Shown here: piece by piece, positions 24,413 through 30,675 of the stretch | How positions within the stretch are numbered: position 1 is the first letter of the stretch | How the letters are laid out: every line of letters starts with the position of its first letter | Assembly (NCBI GenBank): GCA_964443315.1 | Contig: CAYUCP010000004.1 | Location: forward strand, 1 to 32,019 | From: JAGOTP01 sp964443315 | GTDB lineage: Bacteria > Patescibacteriota > Patescibacteriia > 2-12-FULL-60-25 | Direction of reading: 5' to 3' | DNA length: 32,019 nt | Program-made: the position numbers and the translations under genes | Notes under the pieces: model-generated | The model's database searches: none | What the model was told of the DNA's origin: nothing | The model's input: the letters and a program-made list of their open reading frames with translations, nothing else

Positions 24413-24948
24413 CCCCATACGTACTGTATTTTATTATTTTCTGTATTCTCGGGTTTGCGATTTTGGCCGTAACACTGTTTATCAGCTATACGGTGATCCC
24501 TCGTTTGTGGGGAGATGCGCCTTATGTTGGCAGCAAGCGTGAAAAGGTTGAGAAGATGCTTCGTTTGGCAAAGCTCGTTTCAACCGATCGAGTCGTTGAT
24601 CTTGGGTCAGGCGATGGACGACTGGTCTTTGCGGCCGCAAAACAAGGAGTAGCCGAAGCGGTCGGATACGAAATTCACCCAGTGCTCGTCTGGCGTTCCA
24701 GGCTGTTAGCGAAATTGCTCCGTCTTCCAAATGCGACATTCCGATCCCAATCGTTTTGGGATATTTCTTTACGAGAGTTTAACGTAGTTCTGGTGTACCA
24801 ATTGCCTCGCGTCATGATCCGCTTAGCCAAAAAGTTCTCAGACGAATTGCCACCTGGTGCAAAAATTATTTCAAACTCGTTTGAATTGCCAGGTTGGGAG
24901 CCGATTCTCGAAGAACCAGGAGTGCGGGTCTATCAAAAGAAGAGTTGA
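24409..24948 (+). CDS. Membrane-anchored methyltransferase 2, tandem paralogue
   Basis: This 179-residue paralogue has the same layout as the preceding gene: a membrane helix (FIIFCILGFAILAVTLF), DAPYVGSKREKVEKML, the SAM motif RVVDLGSGDGRLVFAAAK, and a final SNSFELPGW. It differs clearly in the rest, so the duplication is not recent. The ATG at 24409 overlaps the previous TGA (ATGA), so translation is likely coupled. The tandem arrangement suggests that both act on related membrane substrates, but direct evidence is absent. Confidence 0.75.
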   Translation: MTPYVLYFIIFCILGFAILAVTLFISYTVIPRLWGDAPYVGSKREKVEKMLRLAKLVSTDRVVDLGSGDGRLVFAAAKQGVAEAVGYEIHPVLVWRSRLLAKLLRLPNATFRSQSFWDISLREFNVVLVYQLPRVMIRLAKKFSDELPPGAKIISNSFELPGWEPILEEPGVRVYQKKS

Positions 24949-24998
24949 GGTATAGTCGCTGGCCAGAATCCTCATTCCTTCGTACTCTAGCCACAGAT

Positions 24999-25856
24999 AT
25001 GCCTAAACGAATCCTTGGAGTCGGAGTTGTCTTAGTTCTGTTAGCAGGTGGCGCGTATGCTTCTCGCGGTACTTGGCGACCGTTGGTCGAGGGATTACAA
25101 CAACCGGCAATTCCGGTTGCGACTCCGTACCGCCCTGCAACGTCGTCTGTTTCAACGTCTCCTACGGCGACTTCGTCTATTGATGCACCGGCTGCCCCTT
25201 CACGCATCCCAAGTTCAACTTCTCCAATACCGACTCCTACTTCGCCTACGCCAGTAGATCCATTCGTCTTTGAAGGAACTCGTCCAGCCGAAATGAATTT
25301 GGCCGTTCCGTTTATGCTCCAGGCACCAAAGCAAAATTGGGACATGCCGTATCAAGAAGCCTGTGAAGAAGCATCGCTCTTGATGGTACGAGGATTCTTG
25401 CAGGGCAGAACGACCGATTTTGGAGCTGACGAAGCGGACGGGCAGATTCTCGACCTCGTTGCCTATGAAGAATCAAAAGGTGATGCACCAGATGTGACGC
25501 TGCGTCGTTTGGGTGAGATTGCTGAGGCGAAGTTTGGCTTCCGCCCGGTGGTAAAAAAGGTCACGAGTATTAATGATGTAAAGAACGCGATTGCGAATGG
25601 CTACCCGGTGATTGTGCCAGCCTCTGGAAAAGCCTTGCAGAATCCGAACTTCCGAAATGGAGGTCCGCCCTACCACATGGTGGTCGCGAAAGGCTACTTG
25701 GCTGATGGACGAATCGTGACCAACGACCCAGGGACACGAAAAGGAAAAGACTATGTGTATGGTGCGTCCCTTTTCTTCAACGCGATTCATGATTGGAATG
25801 AGGGAGATGTTCCGAATGGAGAAAAGAGTATTCTCGTCTTACTGCCAAAAGAATAA
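24999..25856 (+). CDS. Putative C39-like cysteine peptidase, membrane-anchored
   Basis: The 285-residue protein has an N-terminal membrane helix (ILGVGVVLVLLAGGAYA), a Ser/Thr/Pro-rich linker (about 40-90) and a peptidase C39-like domain. Visible catalytic candidates are Cys122 in PYQEACEEAS, His226 in PPYHMVVAKGY and Asp243 in VTNDPGTRKG. Such domains can cleave peptides at the surface; the substrate is unknown. The ATG at 24999 gives a clean signal anchor, and the upstream frame from 24894 lies in the methyltransferase gene. TACTCT with TGGCCA 17 nt upstream may be its promoter. The CapA-like gene follows 6 nt later. Confidence 0.75.
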   Translation: MPKRILGVGVVLVLLAGGAYASRGTWRPLVEGLQQPAIPVATPYRPATSSVSTSPTATSSIDAPAAPSRIPSSTSPIPTPTSPTPVDPFVFEGTRPAEMNLAVPFMLQAPKQNWDMPYQEACEEASLLMVRGFLQGRTTDFGADEADGQILDLVAYEESKGDAPDVTLRRLGEIAEAKFGFRPVVKKVTSINDVKNAIANGYPVIVPASGKALQNPNFRNGGPPYHMVVAKGYLADGRIVTNDPGTRKGKDYVYGASLFFNAIHDWNEGDVPNGEKSILVLLPKE

Positions 25857-25862
25857 TAGAGT

Positions 25863-26975
25863 ATGAGTCAAAAGACGCGGAGCCTTTTGTTGCTTCTAGG
25901 GTTGGTTGCCTTGCTTGGAGCGATCGTTCTCGTGTGGCGAGCGCTGCCTATGTCGACGGAGCAGTTGAATACGATCACGACAACGACTGAATCGTTGCCT
26001 ATTACGGCCTCAACTTCATCTGAGATGGTGGTTGTTCCTCCGATCGTGCCCGAATCAGCGACAACGACAGCCAATCTGACGATGTTGGTGGTGGGCGATA
26101 TCATGCTTGATCGGACGGTCGCGACACGGACAACGCGATCGGGTGACGCGTCATATCCATTCCGCAAACTGCCAACCAATTGGTTGTCTGGATTCGATGT
26201 AACCGTTGGGAATTTGGAAGGCCCGCTGACACCAACCCGACGCCCACCAGAGAAATCGATCGACTTTCAATTTGATCCAGCCTGGAGTTTTATTTTGAAG
26301 GAGCAGGGGTTCGATGCATTCTCTCAGGCGAACAACCATGCGCTTGATCAAGGCGCGCTTGGCTACGCAGACTCGGTGCGGCGTTTGCGTGAAGCGGGCT
26401 TTACCGTCTTTGGTCATCAAGTCGATGACGGATTGATCGCGCTTGCGACGACAACTGTGAAAGGGGAGCGGCTCGCGTTTCTTGGCTGGAACACGACAGA
26501 TAACCCAATCAACTTTACGCAGGCAGAAGAAGCGATCTACCGAGCGAAGCTACAATCAGATCTCGTGATCGCCTTTTTGCATTGGGGGCAGGAGTATCGT
26601 GATCGGCCAGAGTCAGACACGGTTGCGTTGGCGCATTGGTTCATCGATCACGGTGTTGATGTGGTGATTGGTGGCCATCCACACTGGGTACAAGGCATTT
26701 CTTCCTATAAAGGAAAACCAATTGTGTGGTCGCTGGGAAACTTTGTGTTCGATCAGGATTGGTCGAAAGAAACACAACAGGGCCTGACGGTCGCGTTGCG
26801 GGTAACGGATGCGGAAATCGGCATTCAACCGTTCCCGGTGAGTATTAAAGTGAGCCAGCCTGCGTTGGAAGAAGGGGAGGCGTTAGCTAATCGCTTGAGC
26901 GCCTTGGCAAAGATTTCGGATGCGGAGTTCCGTGAAGCGATTCAAACAGGAAAAGAACTTGTGTTTACCCGTTAA
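25863..26975 (+). CDS. CapA-like metallophosphoesterase (PGA_cap domain)
   Basis: This 370-residue protein has a membrane anchor (LLLLLGLVALLGAIVLV), a Thr/Ser-rich linker, and a calcineurin-like domain of the CapA/PgsA type. Key pieces are VVGDIMLDR (Asp79), VGNLEGPL, ANNHALD, HWGQEY and GGHPHWVQG, which are expected metal ligands. In Bacillus CapA acts in poly-gamma-glutamate capsule formation; many CapA homologues have other roles, so the substrate is left open. It is 6 nt after the C39-like gene, and the pair may act at the cell surface. The hairpin at 26987 ends the unit. Confidence 0.85.
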   Translation: MSQKTRSLLLLLGLVALLGAIVLVWRALPMSTEQLNTITTTTESLPITASTSSEMVVVPPIVPESATTTANLTMLVVGDIMLDRTVATRTTRSGDASYPFRKLPTNWLSGFDVTVGNLEGPLTPTRRPPEKSIDFQFDPAWSFILKEQGFDAFSQANNHALDQGALGYADSVRRLREAGFTVFGHQVDDGLIALATTTVKGERLAFLGWNTTDNPINFTQAEEAIYRAKLQSDLVIAFLHWGQEYRDRPESDTVALAHWFIDHGVDVVIGGHPHWVQGISSYKGKPIVWSLGNFVFDQDWSKETQQGLTVALRVTDAEIGIQPFPVSIKVSQPALEEGEALANRLSALAKISDAEFREAIQTGKELVFTR

Positions 26976-26986
26976 AATAACATCGA

Positions 26987-27010
26987 CCCCATCGGAGAGG
27001 GCCGATGGGG
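26987..27010. terminator. Shared terminator of capA-like gene and island 3
   Basis: CCCCATCGG (26987-26995) pairs perfectly with CCGATGGGG (27002-27010) around AGAGGG. On the minus strand an uneven T-rich stretch (TGTTATTTTAAC) follows, while on the plus strand none does, so it may act chiefly for the convergent island gene. Confidence 0.6.
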
Positions 27011-27070
27011 CTATGCGAGGAGATCGGTTGTTCGTGACGGCCTCGCTTTAAGCCCGGTGCGCATGAACTG

Positions 27071-27268
27071 TCAGGCGGCGATCCGCAGTTCGATGCTGAC
27101 ACCATTCGGCCTGAACCGGGTGAGCGTCTGCTGCGCACGTGCAAAGTTGTCCGAGCGGCAGGTCACGACGATCATGCCGCCGGACTTGTTGATGTGGCGC
27201 TTGGCCACCCCCACCTTGCCGAACTCACGCACCAGCCTAGACATCAGTCCGCCCTTCGCCTTCGTCAC
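27071..27268 (-). CDS. Island 3: 65-residue basic protein, GC-rich
   Basis: The predicted product (MTKAKGGLMSRLVREFG...) is basic with a GVAKRHINKSGGMIVVT centre and FARAQQTLTRF near the C-terminus, and is not recognised. It starts at GTG 27268 with GGAGG (27278-27274) five nt before it, a strong ribosome-binding site. Codons end in C or G far more than in neighbours. The promoter TTGACC-17-TACATA lies about 65-95 nt upstream. Apart from this gene, the 430-nt gap between the CapA-like gene and the deaminase holds only the two hairpins and this promoter. Confidence 0.5.
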   Translation of the reverse strand: MTKAKGGLMSRLVREFGKVGVAKRHINKSGGMIVVTCRSDNFARAQQTLTRFRPNGVSIELRIAA

Positions 27269-27333
27269 GGGATCCTCCGATCGCTGAGTTCAACGCGTAC
27301 TTTTCAGCAGGGGACGCGTTCTTTCCCGTGAAA

Positions 27334-27362
27334 TATGTAGCTCTTTCTCGCTGTCAGGTCAA
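27334..27362 (-). promoter_or_regulatory. Minus-strand promoter of island 3
   Basis: TTGACC (27362-27357), a 17-nt spacer and TACATA (27339-27334) face the 65-residue gene. The -10 match is modest, but the spacing is exact and the -35 is strong. The predicted leader is about 60 nt and carries a GGAGG site. Confidence 0.55.
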
Positions 27363-27406
27363 CCATTCGTCGCTCGCTACTCGTATGCTACGCTTGAGCC
27401 CTTCCT

Positions 27407-27904
27407 ATGCAACCGATGCGCTTTCAGGACCTCACGTTAGAGGATCAATTTCTCTTAGATGAAGCGGAACGAGCGATGGCGAATGCCTATGCACCCTATT
27501 CTCAGTTTCATGTCGGTGCCGCGATCCGCACGATGCACAAGCGAACGTATATTGGAGCGAATATGGAAAACGCAGCCTATGGGAGCGTAGTCTGTGCGGA
27601 GCGTTCTGCGCTGACGTCGCTCAGTACGGCGAGCGACCGTGCGATTGAAGCGGTGGCGGTAATTGCAACAAGCGTCCAAAAACCAACCACCGAACCCGCG
27701 ATGCCTTGTGGCGCTTGTCGTCAGTGCTTGTTCGAGTTCGCTGATTTGATCGACCGCGACTTCGTGGTGATCTGTAGTGATACGGCAAAATCTAAGATCA
27801 CCGTTACCACCATTCGTGAGCTCTTGCCGCGGGGCTTTGGGCCTTCTATGCTCGGAGTACAGACCGATCGCTATCGTCCGATGTTACCAAAGCCAAGTTT
27901 TTAG
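27407..27904 (+). CDS. cdd: Cytidine deaminase
   Basis: It hydrolyses cytidine and deoxycytidine to uridine and deoxyuridine in pyrimidine salvage. The 165-residue protein has YAPYSQFHVGAAI, the zinc site CAERS (Cys63, Glu65) and PCGACRQC (Cys101, Cys104), as in the small homotetrameric family. It is slightly longer than the usual 130-140 residues, with an extra C-terminal tail. The ATG at 27407 lies 17 nt after TATGCT (27385-27390). The xseA start follows after one nucleotide. Confidence 0.9.
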   Translation: MQPMRFQDLTLEDQFLLDEAERAMANAYAPYSQFHVGAAIRTMHKRTYIGANMENAAYGSVVCAERSALTSLSTASDRAIEAVAVIATSVQKPTTEPAMPCGACRQCLFEFADLIDRDFVVICSDTAKSKITVTTIRELLPRGFGPSMLGVQTDRYRPMLPKPSF

Positions 27905-27905
27905 T

Positions 27906-29078
27906 ATGCACATCATGACCGTCTCAGCCTTCATCGCGTACTTGAATGACACGTTCAAGGCGATTTGGGATAGTCAGCAAGTGGCGCTAGAAGGAGAAGT
28001 TACTTCTTATCGTTGCTCACAAGGTCAATGGGTGAACTTTGATTTGAAAGACGAAGGAGGACTCGTGAGTGTTTTTATGCCTGCAGCCAAGTTGAATGTT
28101 CCCATTCAAGATGGGATGCGTGTGCGTTTGTTTGGTTGGCCGCGTGTCTATCCAAAGTATGGAAAATTCTCGTTCTCGGCTGATCGGGTTGAATTGATCG
28201 GCGAAGGCGCGCTACAAAAAGCATTACAGATGTTGCGCATAAAGCTAGAAAAAGAAGGGTTGTTTGAAACGAGTCGTAAGCGCAGTTTAGTCCGCTTCCC
28301 ACGTCGCATTGCTTTGGTTGCCTCGCGAGAAAGTGCTGCCTACGGAGACTTTGTACGTATTTTATCTGAACGTTGGGGCGGGCTCGAGATCGATCTCTAT
28401 CATGTGATGGTGCAAGGCGATCAAGCCCCGCCACAAATCGTAGCCGCCATCCAAACGGCTCAAGGAATGCATGTGGAGCGTCCCTACGATGCACTCGTTC
28501 TCACACGTGGTGGAGGATCGCTCGAAGAGTTGATGGCTTTTAATGATGAACGTGTGGTGCGTGCCTTGTTCGCCTGTCGTATCCCAACCTTGGTTGGCAT
28601 CGGACACGAGCGAGACCTCACGCTCGCCGAAGAAGTCGCTGATATTCGTGGCTCAACGCCAACCGATTGTGCGCGGCGTCTCGTCTTAGATCGCATGGAT
28701 GTCTTGTATGAGCTCGCGACGCTTCAAGAAGGGATTAGTGGATCGATTGAGGCCTGGATTCAAACAGCACAGCATCAGATCGATACTATTATGGTAAGAA
28801 CGGATGCCTGGCTCGGGCAGTGTCGCTATCGCTTCACGCATCTTGATACCGCTATTCAATCTGGACTCGAGCGTTGGCAAAAAGCTTCCTATGAACGGCT
28901 TGATGTCTTGGAGCGTATGATTCGTTGTCACCAGCCAGAAGCAGTGCTCAAACGCGGGTATGCGATCGTTCGTACGACGGCAGGTCTTGTTCAGTCGTCC
29001 ATCGCTGGACTTCAGCCAGGTGAAGAGATGTCGATTCAATTCAAAGATGGTAAGGTAAAAACCATCCTAGCTTCCTAA
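27906..29078 (+). CDS. xseA: Exodeoxyribonuclease VII large subunit
   Basis: The large subunit of a nuclease that degrades single-stranded DNA into oligonucleotides. The 390-residue protein has an N-terminal OB-fold (EGEVTSYRCSQGQWVNFDLKD), then the catalytic core with LTRGGGSLEELMAFNDE, VGIGHERDLTLAEEVADIRGSTPT, and a C-terminal helical region that binds the small subunits. The ATG at 27906 gives the expected N-terminus; the longer frame from 27777 lies inside cdd. The gene is 1 nt after cdd and 3 nt before xseB, so the three are one operon. Confidence 0.95.
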   Translation: MHIMTVSAFIAYLNDTFKAIWDSQQVALEGEVTSYRCSQGQWVNFDLKDEGGLVSVFMPAAKLNVPIQDGMRVRLFGWPRVYPKYGKFSFSADRVELIGEGALQKALQMLRIKLEKEGLFETSRKRSLVRFPRRIALVASRESAAYGDFVRILSERWGGLEIDLYHVMVQGDQAPPQIVAAIQTAQGMHVERPYDALVLTRGGGSLEELMAFNDERVVRALFACRIPTLVGIGHERDLTLAEEVADIRGSTPTDCARRLVLDRMDVLYELATLQEGISGSIEAWIQTAQHQIDTIMVRTDAWLGQCRYRFTHLDTAIQSGLERWQKASYERLDVLERMIRCHQPEAVLKRGYAIVRTTAGLVQSSIAGLQPGEEMSIQFKDGKVKTILAS

Positions 29079-29081
29079 TCT

Positions 29082-29300
29082 ATGGCCAAGAAGAAATCTG
29101 ATGTCGATGTCGCGAACGCCTTCAAAGAACTCGAGGAAATTTCTGCCTGGTTTGAACAAGCCGAACCGGATCTCGATGAAGGCTTGAAGCGGTTCGAACG
29201 CGCAATGGAATTATCCTCTGCGCTTCGTGAACGCTTGCAAGAGGCAGAAAACACGATTAAGGAAATTAAAGTAAAATACGGAACGGTGTCGGAAGAATAA
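29082..29300 (+). CDS. xseB: Exodeoxyribonuclease VII small subunit
   Basis: The 72-residue all-helical protein has the small-subunit plan: FKELEEISAWFEQAEPDLDEGLKRFERAMEL, followed by RLQEAENTIKEIK. Several copies of it bind each XseA and are needed for activity. It sits directly after xseA with a 3-nt gap, which is the normal pairing. No Shine-Dalgarno is visible. Confidence 0.93.
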   Translation: MAKKKSDVDVANAFKELEEISAWFEQAEPDLDEGLKRFERAMELSSALRERLQEAENTIKEIKVKYGTVSEE

Positions 29301-29305
29301 TTTGA

Positions 29306-29311
29306 TATTTA
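29306..29311 (+). promoter_or_regulatory. Extended -10 of the holin-family gene, leaderless
   Basis: TATTTA preceded by TGA (TG-A) ends exactly 7 nt before the ATG at 29319. This is one of the cleanest instances of the recurrent spacing in the window. Confidence 0.5.
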
Positions 29312-29318
29312 TCCCTCT

Positions 29319-29410
29319 ATGTCACTTCTTCTTCGTTTACTTCTCAATGCGCTTGGTGTGATTCTCGTGTCTTACATCGTGCCAGGCGTCCAAGTTGATG
29401 GGTTTCTCAC
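29319..29410 (+). CDS. Phage-holin-family membrane protein, broken by assembly gap
   Basis: The first 30 residues (LLRLLLNALGVILVSYIVPG and VDGF) match the start of small four-helix membrane proteins of PF04020 as I remember them. The frame then runs into 100 N. The sequence after the gap at 29511 is already terminator for this gene, so the missing part is probably about 80-100 residues, and the N-run may not reflect the true gap size. Despite the family name, such proteins occur as chromosomal genes with unclear roles. Confidence 0.6.
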
Positions 29411-29510
29411 NNNNNNNNNNNNNNNNNNNNNNNNNNNNNNNNNNNNNNNNNNNNNNNNNNNNNNNNNNNNNNNNNNNNNNNNNNNNNNNNNNNNNNNNNN
29501 NNNNNNNNNN
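29411..29510. other. Assembly gap of 100 N
   Basis: Exactly 100 unknown bases join two contigs. It interrupts the holin-family gene. The size is the conventional placeholder, so distances across it should not be trusted. Confidence 0.99.
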
Positions 29511-29517
29511 AGGAACG

Positions 29518-29550
29518 ACCACGGGAAGAGCCTGTGGTTGTTTTCTTTCT
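29518..29550 (+). terminator. Intrinsic terminator before rplJ
   Basis: ACCACGGG (29518-29525) pairs with CCTGTGGT (29531-29538) with one G-T pair, and TGTTTTCTTTCT follows. It either ends the holin-family gene or acts as a leader attenuator for L10, since it lies only 23 nt before the rplJ start. Confidence 0.7.
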
Positions 29551-29572
29551 AAGTCATTCAAAGATCCTCTCT

Positions 29573-30178
29573 ATGCCAAAGTCTCGTCAGCAAAAGACAG
29601 ACGCGCTTACGGCGTTGACCGAGGCCTTCAAGTCGGGAAAGTCCGTGATGTTCGCGGATTACCAGGGCATGACGGTTTCCAAGGTCACCGATCTCCGTAA
29701 GAAAATGGACGCAGAAGGAGTGAAGTACATTGTCGCCAAAAAGACATTGCTTCGTCTCGCTGCGAAAGAGGCGGGTTACGACATTACAGGCACTTCGTTG
29801 CCGGGTATGTTGGGAGCCGCCTTCACCAAGGAAGATGAGATGGCTGCGGCCAAGCTCATCGGGGATGCGGGTAAGGACGCGCCAATCAAATTGGTTGGTG
29901 GAATCTTCGACGGAAAAGTCGTCGATGGCGCCTACGCAATCTCTCTTTCCAAATTGCCAAGCAAGTCTCAGTTGCTCGGTCAGTTGCTCAGCGTGCTCAA
30001 TGGTCCTGCTGCCGCGTTTGTTCGCGTCATCAATGCCAAAGCCGAACAGATGGGAAGCGGCGCTACGCCAGCCCCAGCTGCTGAAGCCAAAACCGAAGCG
30101 CCTGCCGAAGCTGCTCCAGCCCCTGCCGCTGAACCAGCCGCCGCTCCAGAAGCTCCCGCCGCTGAAGCCGCAAGTTAA
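29573..30178 (+). CDS. rplJ: 50S ribosomal protein L10
   Basis: L10 forms the base of the ribosomal stalk and binds L7/L12 dimers. The 201-residue protein begins MPKSRQQKTDALTAL, has FADYQGMTV and the KKTLLRLA region, and ends with a long Ala/Pro/Glu-rich tail of about 40 residues, longer than usual. The ATG 29573 is chosen over one at 29534, which lies in the hairpin. No L1 or L11 gene is seen upstream because of the gap. rplL follows after 32 nt. Confidence 0.95.
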   Translation: MPKSRQQKTDALTALTEAFKSGKSVMFADYQGMTVSKVTDLRKKMDAEGVKYIVAKKTLLRLAAKEAGYDITGTSLPGMLGAAFTKEDEMAAAKLIGDAGKDAPIKLVGGIFDGKVVDGAYAISLSKLPSKSQLLGQLLSVLNGPAAAFVRVINAKAEQMGSGATPAPAAEAKTEAPAEAAPAPAAEPAAAPEAPAAEAAS

Positions 30179-30197
30179 TCTCTCTATCCAATCATCT

Positions 30198-30203
30198 TAG
30201 ATT
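30198..30203 (+). promoter_or_regulatory. Possible -10 element before rplL
   Basis: TAGATT ends 7 nt before the rplL ATG at 30211, with TTAATC 17 nt upstream of it. It may allow separate expression of L7/L12, which is needed in more copies than L10. This is inferred from spacing only. Confidence 0.3.
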
Positions 30204-30210
30204 CAATTCT

Positions 30211-30594
30211 ATGGAAAATGTCGAAGTCCCAGCAAAGTTCGAGGGAATCGTCTCCGCGATCGAAAAGCTCTCGGTGATCGAAGTCGCTGAACTCGTGAAA
30301 TTGCTCGAAGGTAAGTGGGGTGTGTCCGCTGCTGCTCCTGTCGTCGCCGCCGCTGGTGGCGCTGCAGCCGCTGCTGAAGAAAAGACCTCCTTCAACGTTG
30401 AGTTGACGGAAGCGGGTGCCAACAAGATCGGTGTGATCAAGGTGGTCCGCGAAATCACGGGTCTTGGCTTGAAGGAAGCGAAGGATATGGTTGACGCCGC
30501 TCCTAAGGTTATCAAGGAAGGCGCTGCTAAGGCTGAAGCAGACGACATGAAGAAGAAGCTCGAGGAAGCTGGTGCCAAGGTCACGTTGAAATAA
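30211..30594 (+). CDS. rplL: 50S ribosomal protein L7/L12
   Basis: The 127-residue stalk protein recruits translation factors. It has the N-terminal dimerisation helices (FEGIVSAIEKLSVIEVAELVKLLE), an Ala-rich hinge (AAPVVAAAGGAAAA) and the C-terminal factor-binding domain (EKTSFNVELTEAGANKIGVIK, VREITGLGLKEAKDMVDAAPK). It lies 32 nt after rplJ and is closed by the terminator at 30618. Confidence 0.97.
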   Translation: MENVEVPAKFEGIVSAIEKLSVIEVAELVKLLEGKWGVSAAAPVVAAAGGAAAAAEEKTSFNVELTEAGANKIGVIKVVREITGLGLKEAKDMVDAAPKVIKEGAAKAEADDMKKKLEEAGAKVTLK

Positions 30595-30617
30595 CCGACT
30601 TTCGCTCAGTTCCGCCA

Positions 30618-30653
30618 AAAACACCCCGTATCTGTAACGATACGGGGTGTTTT
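30618..30653 (+). terminator. Strong intrinsic terminator after rplL
   Basis: AAAACACCCCGTATC (30618-30632) pairs perfectly with GATACGGGGTGTTTT (30639-30653) around TGTAAC. The stem ends in a T-run and is symmetric, so it could act on both strands. Confidence 0.9.
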
Positions 30654-30675
30654 GTGGTATGGTAGGTCACGACAT

